Numbered from the stretch's first letter, positions 27,561 to 36,717 are shown. The stretch is 64,000 nucleotides of DNA from Mycobacterium triplex (GCF_000689255.1 NZ_HG964446.1:1999191-2063190), one strand, 5' to 3'. Notes: generated by a model from the letters alone, not told the origin. Numbers and translations are program-made.

Positions 27561-28437
27561 TCGCCCAACCGCCGCGTCCGCGGGCACCCTGGAGCTCGGT
27601 GGCCGCCTCACCGTCAACCGACTGGGCTTTGGAACGATGCGACTAACCGGGCCCGGCAACTGGGGGCCGCCCCGCGACCCTGCTCAGGCGCTAGCGGTCC
27701 TGCGCCGCGCGGTCGAGCGGGGCGTCACATTCATTGACACCGCAGACTCCTACGGGCCGTTCATCGCCGAGGAGTTGATTCGCACCGCCCTGCATCCCTA
27801 CCCCTCCGACCTCGTCGTGGCCACCAAGGCCGGATTCCTGCGGACCCGCCCTGATCCGACGAACACACCGTCGCCGGAATCCTGGACTCCGCTGGGCAAA
27901 CCGGAGTATCTGCGCCAACAGGTCGAGATGAGCCTGCGCAGGCTCGACACCGACTGCATCCAGCTGTTCCAGCTGCACCGCATCGATCCCGACTATCCCC
28001 TGGAAGACCAGGTCGGCGAGCTCGCCGACCTGAAGGCCGAAGGCAAGATCGGGCTGATCGGTCTGTCCGAGGTCACCGTGGATCAGCTCGAGGCGGCGCT
28101 GAACATCACCCCGATCGCCTCCGTGCAGAACATGTACAACCTCACCGCACGCGACGCCGAGCCTCTGGTGAACGCCTGCACCCAGTACGGTATTGCGTTT
28201 ATCCCGTGGTTTCCGCTGGCTGCCGGCCCGCTGGCTGCTAGCGACGGTCCGTTGCGCAAGATCGCTGCCGCACACCGTGCCAGCCCATCGCAGTTGGCAC
28301 TGGCCTGGCTGCTGGCGCGCTCACCGATGATGCTGCCGATCCCGGGCACGTCCTCGGTGGAGCATCTCGACGAAAACATCGCTGCCGCGGCGGTGGCCCT
28401 TACCGATGACGACCTCCAAGCACTCAGCGCCCTCTAG
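27550..28437 (+). CDS. Aldo/keto reductase
   Basis: 295 residues of the AKR (TIM barrel) family. The catalytic Asp and Tyr lie in FIDTADSYGP near residue 58, Lys in VVATKAGFL near 90, and His in LFQLHRIDPD near 140. IPGTSSVEHLDENIAA binds the NADPH phosphate. It follows the MDR reductase with an 11-bp overlap and precedes a RidA gene, suggesting a joint role in disposing of reactive carbonyl or imine compounds (inference). Confidence 0.9.
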   Translation: MRSDRPTAASAGTLELGGRLTVNRLGFGTMRLTGPGNWGPPRDPAQALAVLRRAVERGVTFIDTADSYGPFIAEELIRTALHPYPSDLVVATKAGFLRTRPDPTNTPSPESWTPLGKPEYLRQQVEMSLRRLDTDCIQLFQLHRIDPDYPLEDQVGELADLKAEGKIGLIGLSEVTVDQLEAALNITPIASVQNMYNLTARDAEPLVNACTQYGIAFIPWFPLAAGPLAASDGPLRKIAAAHRASPSQLALAWLLARSPMMLPIPGTSSVEHLDENIAAAAVALTDDDLQALSAL

Positions 28438-28473
28438 TTCCGCCACCGCCTAACAACATGAAGGAGTCTTGAG

Positions 28474-28866
28474 ATGACTACCAGTACTCGCATCTTTACC
28501 GGAGTGGGCGCTCACATCGCTCCGGGATACGCCGACGCTATCGGCGTATCCGGCAGTGGCACACAGATTTTCGTCTCTGGAACACCCGGGCTGCGCGCAG
28601 ACGGCTCCACGCCTGAGGACTTCACCGACGAAGCCCGACAGTGCTGGGGCAACGTCGAAAACGCGCTCGCCAAGGCCGGTGCCAAGCTCACCGACATTGT
28701 GTACATGCGCCAATGGCTCACCAGCCGCGACAATGTGGCCGCCTACCTGGCGGTGAGCAAAGAGATCATCCACCACGAACCCGCCGCGATGCTGTCCATC
28801 ATCGACGGACTGGTGTGGCCCAACCTGCGCGTGGAAGTAGAAGTTATCGCAATCCTGCCGACCTAA
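28474..28866 (+). CDS. RidA family protein
   Basis: 130 residues, Rid family. GVSGSGTQIFVSGTPGL, WGNVENALAKAGAKLTDIVYMRQWL and a LRVEVEVIAI end containing the Arg at the carboxylate position. AAGGAG precedes the ATG. Second Rid paralogue in the window (the other is at 9612); both sit next to NADPH-dependent reductases. Confidence 0.86.
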   Translation: MTTSTRIFTGVGAHIAPGYADAIGVSGSGTQIFVSGTPGLRADGSTPEDFTDEARQCWGNVENALAKAGAKLTDIVYMRQWLTSRDNVAAYLAVSKEIIHHEPAAMLSIIDGLVWPNLRVEVEVIAILPT

Positions 28867-29073
28867 GCGGTCGGAGCGCGCCAATCAGCCTACGAGAAAG
28901 GACGACCGAGGCCACGACCATCCCCACCGCCTACTGCACCGGCACGACATTCCGCCGCGCCAGACGGATTCCGCTCGACTGCGTGTTGCATTTCGACCGG
29001 TGGTGACCGGGTCCGCCAAGCCGAGGTGGTGCCGATCACCCCAAGCGCGACCGAAATTTCAAGGAGGACCATC

Positions 29074-29232
29074 ATGAACGGCGATTACGGCGAATCGCGG
29101 CCCGGTAATACCCTGGGTCGCAGCGGATCCCGCGATTCCGATGACGGGCGCAATGACAACGGGCAGAAACCGATTACCAGCCGCGACATCGATGCGTTGG
29201 TGCAGCTGAAGCTGTTGCGAAAGGCGCTCTGA
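29074..29232 (+). CDS. 52-residue hydrophilic protein
   Basis: ATG 29074 is preceded by AAGGAGG, a near perfect ribosome site. The product is Gly/Asp/Arg-rich at first and ends in a short helix with DIDALVQLKLLRKAL. No family recognised. The strong start and steady codon use make it a likely real small gene. The 207 bp before it hold nothing I recognise. Confidence 0.6.
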   Translation: MNGDYGESRPGNTLGRSGSRDSDDGRNDNGQKPITSRDIDALVQLKLLRKAL

Positions 29233-29304
29233 GACAACGCCGATGACCAACGCACGAAACGGGTCTGCCGCTCACCCACCGTCACACGCCCGAAGGGACC
29301 CGCA

Positions 29305-30774
29305 GTGACGCTGCGTGACGCGGCGCCGACCAGCCGCGCGATGGTGGTCGCGGTGATGGTGTCGATGGTCGCCTTCCTCGACTCCACGGTGATCAACCTG
29401 GCTTTGCCGGCCACGGAGCACGACCTCGGCGGCGGATTGGCGCTGCAGCAATGGATTGTCGACGGTTACCTGTTGGCGATGGCGGCCGCGATTCTGCCCG
29501 GCGGATCCATCTCGGACCAGTTCGGGCGCGTTCCGGTGATGCGGTTCGGGCTGTTGGCATTCGGGGTGGGCTCGGTTTTGGCGGCGGTCGCCACCTCGCC
29601 GGCAATGCTGATCGCCGCGCGCCTCACCCAGGGCCTTGGTGCGGCGTTCCTCGTCCCGGGCTCGCTGGCCCTGATCAACACGGTGTTCGACAAGGCGCGC
29701 CAATCCGCGGCGATCGGCGTCTGGACCGGGTGGACGGGAACCGCCTTCGCCTTGGGCCCCCTGTTGGGCGGTATGTGCGTCGATTTACTTGGCTGGCGTT
29801 GGATTTTCGTGTTGTCAGCGATCCCCATGGCGGTCGGGTATGCGCTCACCTTTTGGCTGTGCCCGATGTCGGGGCGGATCGAAGGCGCCCGCGTCGATGC
29901 CGCCGGGGCGGGCCTGTCGGCGGTAGGGCTCGCCGCGACCGTATATGGGTTGATCGAATCGCAACGCCATGGCTGGACCGACCCAATGGTCATCGGGCCA
30001 TCGGTGATCGGGATCGCCGCTCTGGCCGGCTTCGTGGCCTGGCAGCGCCGGAGCTCGTCGCCCATGCTTCCGTTGCCGCTGTTCACCTTTCACAACTTCG
30101 CTGCCGCAAACCTCGTCACCGCGTTCGTCTACGGTGCGTTGACGCTGGGATCGCTGGCCATCGCCCTCTACACCCAAGAGGTCGGCGGATACTCAGCCAC
30201 CGCGGCCGGACTGGCGACCCTGCCGATTCCCGTGGTGTCGTTCGTGTTCGCCCGGCATGTCGGCCGCGCCGCCGCGCGGATAGGGCCGCGTGCGTTCCTG
30301 ATCGCGGGCCCCGCCTTGGCGGGGATCGGGCTGCTCCTGATCCGCCCGAAACCCAACGGATTCCACGCGATCACCGACCTGGTCCCCGGGATGACCGTGC
30401 TGGCGATCGGGCTGGCCGCCACCATCACACCGCTGACGTCGGTGACGTTGGCCTCGGTGCCGACCGAGCACAGCGGCCTGGCGTCGGCGATCAACAACGC
30501 CGTCTCGCGGCTCGCCGCGCTGGTGTCGATCGGATCCATCGGCCTGATCAGCGTTGGCGTACCGAGCGCCGCCGGCTTCGCCCACGTATTAGAGGTGTGC
30601 GCCGCGCTATTCGTCCTGGCCGCATTGTGCGCCGCGCTGTTGATAACCAATCCCCCTGCCGGGTGCCAACCTGTGCCCTGCGACATCGCGGCGTTGTGCC
30701 GCGACCGGCCCGGTGTGCAACCCGCCCTCGCCAGCAGCCCCTCGACCGCGACCGAACCGTCCCCTCCGGAGTAA
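29305..30774 (+). CDS. MFS drug exporter of the DHA2 (EmrB/QacA) type
   Basis: 489 residues with about 14 membrane helices. Motif D1 LDSTVINLALP is near residue 25, the loop SDQFGRVPVMRFG near 72 matches motif A, and LGPLLGG near 150 is motif C of antiporters. Such proteins export drugs, dyes or lipids using the proton gradient. GTG 29305 is the start, after AAGGGA. It precedes mmpS-mmpL in the same direction, but a 130-bp gap with its own promoter box follows. Confidence 0.88.
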   Translation: MTLRDAAPTSRAMVVAVMVSMVAFLDSTVINLALPATEHDLGGGLALQQWIVDGYLLAMAAAILPGGSISDQFGRVPVMRFGLLAFGVGSVLAAVATSPAMLIAARLTQGLGAAFLVPGSLALINTVFDKARQSAAIGVWTGWTGTAFALGPLLGGMCVDLLGWRWIFVLSAIPMAVGYALTFWLCPMSGRIEGARVDAAGAGLSAVGLAATVYGLIESQRHGWTDPMVIGPSVIGIAALAGFVAWQRRSSSPMLPLPLFTFHNFAAANLVTAFVYGALTLGSLAIALYTQEVGGYSATAAGLATLPIPVVSFVFARHVGRAAARIGPRAFLIAGPALAGIGLLLIRPKPNGFHAITDLVPGMTVLAIGLAATITPLTSVTLASVPTEHSGLASAINNAVSRLAALVSIGSIGLISVGVPSAAGFAHVLEVCAALFVLAALCAALLITNPPAGCQPVPCDIAALCRDRPGVQPALASSPSTATEPSPPE

Positions 30775-30870
30775 TCGTGCGCCCACACAACGATCGATCC
30801 GGCGGTCAGCGCGGGAATCAATTCGACCGCGATGGCGTTCGCTAGCGGTGGCGGACGCAACGGAATGTCT

Positions 30871-30876
30871 TAATAT
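30871..30876 (+). promoter_or_regulatory. TAATAT -10 box before mmpS
   Basis: TAATAT, an unusually good -10 hexamer for this GC-rich DNA, lies 32 bp before the GTG of the MmpS gene, leaving a short leader with a G-rich ribosome site. The -35 box is not clear. Confidence 0.45.
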
Positions 30877-30908
30877 CAGCCGATCGAGAACTGGTGAACG
30901 GGGGCGCG

Positions 30909-31334
30909 GTGCTGAGACTCTTCAAGCGTGCATGGGTCCCGTTGGTCGTGGTCGTCGCACTAATCATCGGCGGCGTTGCAGTGGACCGACTCCACGGCGT
31001 CTTCCCGGGACCCGGCCTGGCCAAGCCCGATCCCCGGGATGCGACCCCGCCATACGCGGCCAAGACCGCCATCTACGAAATCTTTGGACCACCCGGGACG
31101 ACCGGCGTGGTCAATTGGATGGACGCGGAGTCACTACCGCAGAAGGCCAACTTCACCACATTGCCGTGGTCGCAGACGATCGTCGCCGAGATGCCCGGCA
31201 TCTTCGCCTACGTCGTCGCCCAAGGTGACAGTTCCTTCATCGGGTGCCGGATCACGGTCGACGGCAAATTGGTCGATCAACAACAGGTCAACACCCGCGA
31301 CGCGCAGGTTTCCTGTTTGGACAAATCCGCGTGA
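30909..31334 (+). CDS. mmpS: MmpS family membrane protein
   Basis: 141 residues, the normal MmpS size. One N-terminal membrane helix (WVPLVVVVALIIGGVAV) is followed by a periplasmic beta domain with YEIFGPPGTTGVVNWMDAES and a SSFIGCRITVDGKLVDQQQVN end, typical of MmpS. MmpS proteins work with their MmpL partner in lipid or siderophore export. GTG 30909 follows a G-rich site; GTG 30894 is also in frame. The stop overlaps the MmpL start (GTGA). Confidence 0.9.
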   Translation: MLRLFKRAWVPLVVVVALIIGGVAVDRLHGVFPGPGLAKPDPRDATPPYAAKTAIYEIFGPPGTTGVVNWMDAESLPQKANFTTLPWSQTIVAEMPGIFAYVVAQGDSSFIGCRITVDGKLVDQQQVNTRDAQVSCLDKSA

Positions 31335-34258
31335 CCGACAGCACGAGCGACACGGACGAAATCCCCGTCGTGCCGCACTACGAGCTTGAGCGGAAGCCGC
31401 GGCTGGCCCGCACCATCCGCGTGCTGGCGCTGCCCATCGTCGTGGTCTGGCTGTTGATCGCGGTCGGCGTCAACGTCTTCGTCCCACAGTTGGAGAAGGT
31501 TGCCGAGGATGTTTCGGTGCCGCTCTCGCCCTCCGACGCGCCGTCGGTGACCGGGATGAAGCACATCGGGGAGAAATTCAAGGAGTACGACTCCGACAAC
31601 CTCGTCCTGGTGACCCTGGTCGGTGACCGGCCTCTCGGCGAGGACGCTCACCGGTACTACGACGATCTGGTCAAGAAGCTGCAGCAGGACCACGAACATG
31701 TCGAGCATGCGCTGAATTTCTGGGGGCAGCGGTTCACGTCCTCGGGCGTCGAGAGCTACGACCACAAGGCCGCCTACGTTCAGGTCAACCTGCGCGGTGA
31801 TCAGGGCGGAGCCGTCGGCGACAAGTCGGTTGCCGCGGTTCGCAAAATCGTGGCGGATTCCAAGCCACCGGCGGGGGTGAAGGCCTACGTCGCCGGTCAA
31901 GGGGCCCTGACCGCCGACACGATCGTCGTCGGCGACGCGAGCCTGGCCAAGATGACGATCATCACCATCATCATCATCGCGATCATGCTGATGTTCGTCT
32001 ATCGCTCTATCGGCACGGTGCTGCTGACGATGGTCATCCTGTTCGTCGGACTGGCCACCGGCCGAGGCGTGGTAGCCCTGCTGGGCGAAACCGGCATCAT
32101 GGGGCTGTCGACTTTCGCGGTCAACTTGCTGACGGCACTGGCCATCGCGGCCGGTACCGACTACGCGATCTTCATGGTCGGTCGCTATCAAGAGGGTCGC
32201 GAACGGGGGCTGGACCGCGAAGCCGCTTACTACGACACGTTCGTCGGGGTCACCAAGGTGGTGCTGGGTTCGGGCTTGACGATCGTCGGTGCGCTGGCCT
32301 GCTTGCATTTCACTCGGCTGCCCTACTTCAGTTCGCTGGCGTTTCCGTGCGCCGTGGGCCTGCTGGTGGTGGTGGCCGCCGGGGTCACGCTGACGCCGGC
32401 GCTGATCGCGTTCGCAAGCGGCTTCGGCCTGTTCGACCCGAAGCGCGAGTTCAACTACACCCGGTGGCGCCGTTTGGCGACCGCCATCGTGCGGTGGCCC
32501 GCACCCATCCTCGCCACTTCTGTCATCCTGGCGATCGTCGGTGCCCTGGGCTTGATGGGTTTCACCCCGCGCTACAACGATCTGTATTACCTCCCGCAGA
32601 GCGCGTCCTCAGTGAAGGCGTACACCGCGGCCGATCAGCACTTCACCCAGGCCCGGATGAATCCGGACCTGCTGATGATCGAATCGGACCATGACCTGCG
32701 CAACACCACCGACATGCTGGTCTTGGACAAGATTGCCGGCGCCATCTTCCGGGTGCCCGGCATCGAGCGGGTGCAGAGCATTACCAGACCGCTCGGCCCG
32801 CCGATTGAAGACGGATCCATTCCGTTCCAGCTCAGTGTGCAAAGCGCACCGATTCGCGACAACCTCAATTACCTGAAGGCCCGCGTCGGCGACATCAAGA
32901 AGATCACGGGTTTCCTCGACACCCAGATCGCCCTCTTGGAGCGCCAGTACGTGGTGACCCAGAAGCTGGCGAACGCCGCGGACGACAGCTCGAGAACCAC
33001 GGGGGAGACGGCGGCCATCACGGACGAGATCCGAGACCATATCGCGGATTTCGACGACTTCTGGAGACCGATTCGCAGTTACTTCTATTGGGAGAAGCAC
33101 TGCTACGACATCCCTATCTGCTGGTCGCTACGAAGCCTGTTCGACGCCTTGGACGGGTTCGATCAACTGGCCGAAAAGTTCCACGCCCTCACCGGCGACC
33201 TCAACAACACGGCCACCGCCACGCGCGAACTGCTGGCGATCATTCCTGAGAACATCGCGGTCACGAAGGCGATCCGCGATACGACGCTGACCATCTACAG
33301 CTCGTTCGACAGCCTGATCGATCAGTTCGACCGGCTGACCGACACGAACGCCGTAATGGGCAAGTCGTTCAACGACTCTCGGACAGAGAGCCTGTTCTAC
33401 CTGCCGCCGGAGATCTTCCAGAACCCGGACTTTCAGCTGGGGTTGCGGTTGATGGTGTCGCCGGACGGCAAAGCCGCTCGCTTCATCATCACCCACGCCG
33501 TGGATCCGGCGACGACGAAGGGGATCGCGTCCGTCGACCAAGAGCGTCAGGCGGCCAAGGAGGCGCTGAAACTCACTTCGCTGGAGAATGCCGACATCTA
33601 CCTCGGCGGTACGGCCGCGACGTTCTACGACATCGCCAACGGCGCCAAGTACGACCTGATGATCGCCGGGGTGGCCTCGATCGTGCTGATCTTCATCATC
33701 ATGGTGATCGTCACCCGCGCTTTGGTCGCAGCGGGCGTCATCGTCGGCACCATCGTGATGTCGCTAGGAGCCGCGTTCGGGTTCTCGACACTGATCTGGC
33801 AGCATCTCGGGGGCTTCCAGTTGCACTGGGTAGCAACCGAATTCGCGTTGATCGTGCTCTTGGCGGTGGGGTCCGACTACAACTTGATGCTGGTGTCTCG
33901 CATCGAGGAGGAGATCGGAGCGGGCCTGAAAACGGGACTCATCCGCGGGATGGGTGTCACCGGCCCGGTGGTGACCGCCGCCGGTGTGGTGTTCGCCGTC
34001 ACCATGGGCACGATGATCACCAGTGATCTCCGCGCGATCGGACAGTTCGGCACGACGATCGGCATCGGCTTGCTGTTCGACACCTTCGTCGTTCGATCGC
34101 TGATCACGCCGTCGATCATGACGGTGATGGGACGCTGGTTCTGGTGGCCGAAGCGGGTGCGGGTCCGCCCGGCCAGTCAGATGCTTCGGTCCGTCGGGCC
34201 CCGCCCGCTGGTTCGCGCACTATTGCACCAGCCGCGGCACGCGGCCCCGCGGACTTAG
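31331..34258 (+). CDS. mmpL: MmpL family RND transporter
   Basis: 975 residues, the normal size for MmpL proteins paired with MmpS. Two halves each have a large periplasmic domain and a helix bundle. The proton-relay Asp-Tyr pairs are in GTDYAIFMVGRYQE (TM4) and GSDYNLMLVSRIEEE (TM10). The second periplasmic domain includes a long coiled-coil-like stretch near residues 520-660. GTG 31331 overlaps the mmpS stop. The substrate, probably a cell-envelope lipid or siderophore, cannot be told from sequence. Confidence 0.93.
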   Translation: MTDSTSDTDEIPVVPHYELERKPRLARTIRVLALPIVVVWLLIAVGVNVFVPQLEKVAEDVSVPLSPSDAPSVTGMKHIGEKFKEYDSDNLVLVTLVGDRPLGEDAHRYYDDLVKKLQQDHEHVEHALNFWGQRFTSSGVESYDHKAAYVQVNLRGDQGGAVGDKSVAAVRKIVADSKPPAGVKAYVAGQGALTADTIVVGDASLAKMTIITIIIIAIMLMFVYRSIGTVLLTMVILFVGLATGRGVVALLGETGIMGLSTFAVNLLTALAIAAGTDYAIFMVGRYQEGRERGLDREAAYYDTFVGVTKVVLGSGLTIVGALACLHFTRLPYFSSLAFPCAVGLLVVVAAGVTLTPALIAFASGFGLFDPKREFNYTRWRRLATAIVRWPAPILATSVILAIVGALGLMGFTPRYNDLYYLPQSASSVKAYTAADQHFTQARMNPDLLMIESDHDLRNTTDMLVLDKIAGAIFRVPGIERVQSITRPLGPPIEDGSIPFQLSVQSAPIRDNLNYLKARVGDIKKITGFLDTQIALLERQYVVTQKLANAADDSSRTTGETAAITDEIRDHIADFDDFWRPIRSYFYWEKHCYDIPICWSLRSLFDALDGFDQLAEKFHALTGDLNNTATATRELLAIIPENIAVTKAIRDTTLTIYSSFDSLIDQFDRLTDTNAVMGKSFNDSRTESLFYLPPEIFQNPDFQLGLRLMVSPDGKAARFIITHAVDPATTKGIASVDQERQAAKEALKLTSLENADIYLGGTAATFYDIANGAKYDLMIAGVASIVLIFIIMVIVTRALVAAGVIVGTIVMSLGAAFGFSTLIWQHLGGFQLHWVATEFALIVLLAVGSDYNLMLVSRIEEEIGAGLKTGLIRGMGVTGPVVTAAGVVFAVTMGTMITSDLRAIGQFGTTIGIGLLFDTFVVRSLITPSIMTVMGRWFWWPKRVRVRPASQMLRSVGPRPLVRALLHQPRHAAPRT

Positions 34259-34282
34259 CATCCGGCCTAGCGCCGTTATGCC

Positions 34283-34513
34283 CTAGGGTTCGCGCTGCGC
34301 CGCCTTGGCGGCTTCGCGCCGGGCTTTCTCTTTGACGTGCGTCGAGCAGGAATGCCCCAGATTGCAATGGAACTGGTCACTGCATTCGTGCGAGCAATAG
34401 ACCGATGCTCCCGGTTGCCAGTCCGGATCGGACAGGTCGCGCTGCGGCTCGTTCGGGTCGAACGTGTGGCCGCAATGTATGCAGGTCCTGGTCTTGGCCT
34501 TAGTTCTAGCCAT
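34283..34513 (-). CDS. Small Cys-rich zinc-finger-like protein
   Basis: 76 residues with CIHCGHTF near residue 11, VYCSHECSDQFHCNLGHSC near 39-56 and a basic Ala/Lys-rich tail. The Cys/His spacing suggests two zinc sites. ATG 34513 is chosen because the open frame upstream has the composition of an antisense shadow of the acetyltransferase gene. Convergent with mmpL with 24 bp between stops. Confidence 0.7.
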   Translation of the reverse strand: MARTKAKTRTCIHCGHTFDPNEPQRDLSDPDWQPGASVYCSHECSDQFHCNLGHSCSTHVKEKARREAAKAAQREP

Positions 34514-34577
34514 ACCGGTCAGGCTACGCGCCCTGGGCCCATAAATCGTTGCTGATTTCGCATCGACATCGCATGAC

Positions 34578-34642
34578 TCACCTGGGTGAATACGCGATTG
34601 GGGCGATGACAGCTCACCCCGTCTGGCCGCAGGCTCAATACG
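34578..34642 (+). promoter_or_regulatory. Shared tripartite regulatory site, copy 6
   Basis: TCACCTGGGTGA at 34578-34589, 11-nt spacer, GGGCGA-N7-TCACCC at 34601-34619, then TCAATACG at 34635-34642. CTCACC (34613) and CAATAC (34636) are 17 nt apart and could be -35 and -10 boxes. The acetyltransferase gene follows 97 bp on. Confidence 0.8.
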
Positions 34643-34738
34643 AGCAGAAATGGGTGGGATTGTCGCCCCGGCTGTTCCCGATTCGAGGCACGAAGCCGCT
34701 GCGGCGGGCGCGGGGAGCGAATAGGCGGTGACTATGCG

Positions 34739-35338
34739 ATGAGAAGCGACGAGCACGTGCATAGAGTGCCTGGCACTCGGGAATTGGTCACCGCACGGCT
34801 GCGGCTGCGGCCGTGGACGCGCGGCGACGTCGACGCCGCGCTGGATATTTTCGGCCAGCCAGAGGTGACGCGCTGGCTGGCGCCCGCGTTGGCCTCCGTG
34901 ATCGATCGCGACGCGATGGCAGAGGTGTTGGGGCGCTGGATCACAGAGCACGATCAGACAGGCCTGCCAATGGGGCGTTGGGCCGTCGAAAACGATCGCG
35001 CGAAGGCGGTGGTCGGGGCGGTATCGTTGCTGCCGTTGCCGCCGGGCGGTAACGACCTGGAGATCGGGTGGCAGATTGCGCCCGCGGCGTGGGGCCACGG
35101 CTACGGTGCGGAAGCCGGCCACGCGATCGCCCACCAGGCGTTCGACAGAGGCGTCAGTGAAGTTTTCGCCGTCGTGCGTCCCGGCAACACGCGTGGCGTC
35201 GCCACCGCTCGACGGGTCGGGATGGAATGGGTGGGCGAGACCGACAAGTACTACGGCCTCACGCTGCAGGTCTACCGCCTTACCGCTGCGGACCTGGATT
35301 ACCCCGAACCCGCCGGACCCCGGGTGCGGGGCCTCTGA
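34739..35338 (+). CDS. GNAT acetyltransferase of the RimJ/RimL type
   Basis: 199 residues. ELVTARLRLRPWTRGD opens the domain near residue 15, the acetyl-CoA loop is QIAPAAWGHGYGAEAGHAIAHQAF near 112, and VRPGNTRGVATARRVGMEWVGE near 148 is typical of the C-terminal half. The fold fits N-terminal or small-molecule acetylation; the target is unknown. ATG 34739 is used. Sits alone after regulatory site copy 6. Confidence 0.85.
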   Translation: MRSDEHVHRVPGTRELVTARLRLRPWTRGDVDAALDIFGQPEVTRWLAPALASVIDRDAMAEVLGRWITEHDQTGLPMGRWAVENDRAKAVVGAVSLLPLPPGGNDLEIGWQIAPAAWGHGYGAEAGHAIAHQAFDRGVSEVFAVVRPGNTRGVATARRVGMEWVGETDKYYGLTLQVYRLTAADLDYPEPAGPRVRGL

Positions 35339-35406
35339 AACTTCGCGTGAGCACGAGTCAGGTTGTGGCAGAGCGCATCCGACGCTGACGTCCGCCAGCG
35401 CATTTC

Positions 35407-35472
35407 TCACCCGGGTGAAGATGTGTCTGGGGTGATGACAGTCCATCCTGCCTTGCTGCAATCTCAGTACAA
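35407..35472 (+). promoter_or_regulatory. Shared tripartite regulatory site, copy 7
   Basis: TCACCCGGGTGA at 35407-35418, 11-nt spacer, GGGTGA-N7-CCATCC at 35430-35448, then TCAGTACAA at 35464-35472. It precedes the four-gene operon that starts with the NTF2-like gene at 35519. Confidence 0.8.
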
Positions 35473-35518
35473 CCAGATCCGGGTGAACACTTACACCGCA
35501 CAGCGAAGGAACAAGAGT

Positions 35519-35899
35519 GTGATCGACACCAAGCAGTCCACCGAAGATCTGACGATTCTCGAGCAGCTCAACAATGACTTCATCCACTCCGACCAGTTCA
35601 ACGATGTCAAGCGGTTCAGCGAGTTCCTGGCCGAGGACTTCATCGTGCAGACTCCGGGCGTTACCCGGAACCGTGCAGAGTTCCTCGAATACATCGCTAA
35701 GCCGCGTCCGTTCAAGGATCTCGCTACCCACGACGTCAACGTCCGCATCCTCAGTGACGTTGCTCTGATCCACGCCCGGGCCACCTACACCACGCTTGCC
35801 GATGGCGTGCATCAAGAAGCTCTGTACACGGACGCATATCAGAAGCGTGAGGGCACCTGGGTCTGTGTTGCAGCCTGTGCGATCGCTCCGGGCGCTTGA
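35519..35899 (+). CDS. NTF2/SnoaL-like protein
   Basis: 126 residues of the nuclear transport factor 2-like cone fold. LEQLNNDFIHSDQFNDVKRFSEFLAEDF and TPGVTRNRAEFLEYI near residue 45 are typical of DUF4440-type members, with a YTDAYQKREGTWVCVAACA end. GTG 35519 follows GAAGGA. Such proteins may be isomerases, dehydratases or binding proteins. First gene after regulatory site copy 7; the operon also has an SDR, a cupin and a NAD-binding protein, which suggests modification of a small cyclic compound (inference). Confidence 0.8.
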   Translation: MIDTKQSTEDLTILEQLNNDFIHSDQFNDVKRFSEFLAEDFIVQTPGVTRNRAEFLEYIAKPRPFKDLATHDVNVRILSDVALIHARATYTTLADGVHQEALYTDAYQKREGTWVCVAACAIAPGA

Positions 35900-35946
35900 C
35901 CGCCAAGAAGGGTCGGAGCTTCAGGAGAACCAGGAAGGGTCCCCGA

Positions 35947-36717
35947 ATGCACTTTGAGGCAAAGAAGGTCATTGTCGTCGGTGGCAGTGCTGGCATGGGC
36001 CGGCAGGTCGCGATCGACATAGTCGATCGTGGCGGGAGCGCCGTGATCATTGGAAGCTCGAAATCGCGTGTCGACGACACCCTAGGTCAGCTGACGATCA
36101 GGCGTGGCGCAGCATGGGGCATCGCCGCCGACCTGACGGATCGTGCTGCTGTAGCGGATGTGCAGCGGGCTCTTGCCGCGGATCACAGCGACGCGACACT
36201 GCTGGTTAACGCGGCCGGATTCTTCATCCCGAAGATGTTTCTCCAGTACGACTCGCAGGACTACGACTCGTACATGGACCTCAACTATGCCTTGTTCTTC
36301 TTGACGCAGACCGTGGTTGCGGGCATGATCGCCCGCGGGGAGGGCGGCTCCATTGTCAACATCGGCAGCATGTGGGCACATCAGGCGCTTGGTGTGACCC
36401 CATCCACCGGGCACTCGATGCAAAAAGCCGGCCTGCATGCGCTTACCCACAACCTGGCCATCGAGCTTGCCGGGCACAAGATCCGCGTCAACGCGGTGGC
36501 ACCGGCTGCCGTGAAAACCCCCGCTCTCGAGCGGTGGGTCAAAAAGGACGAGATCGACGCCACGCTCGACGCTTTCGCGCCGATCCATCCTCTAGGACGA
36601 GTCGGCACCCCTGCCGACATCGCCGATGCGGTCACCTATCTCCTCTCTGACGCGGCCGGCTGGGTGACCGGCGCAATTCTCAACGCCGACGGTGGCATCA
36701 TGGCCGGCCGCAACTAA
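35947..36717 (+). CDS. SDR-family protein with His in place of the catalytic Tyr
   Basis: 256 residues, Rossmann fold. VIVVGGSAGMGRQVA near residue 8 binds the nucleotide, LVNAAGF near 91, and the catalytic Ser is in VNIGSMW near 137. The YxxxK motif reads HSMQK: Lys is kept but Tyr is replaced by His. The C-terminal VTGAILNADGG is normal. Catalysis would have to differ, or the protein may be a non-reducing member. AGGAAGG precedes ATG 35947. Confidence 0.85.
   Translation: MHFEAKKVIVVGGSAGMGRQVAIDIVDRGGSAVIIGSSKSRVDDTLGQLTIRRGAAWGIAADLTDRAAVADVQRALAADHSDATLLVNAAGFFIPKMFLQYDSQDYDSYMDLNYALFFLTQTVVAGMIARGEGGSIVNIGSMWAHQALGVTPSTGHSMQKAGLHALTHNLAIELAGHKIRVNAVAPAAVKTPALERWVKKDEIDATLDAFAPIHPLGRVGTPADIADAVTYLLSDAAGWVTGAILNADGGIMAGRN

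Noticed and set aside
34514..35815. Long minus-strand extension upstream of the small zinc-finger-like gene
   Set aside because: It runs antisense through the acetyltransferase and both regulatory sites. Only the last 76 codons look coding.
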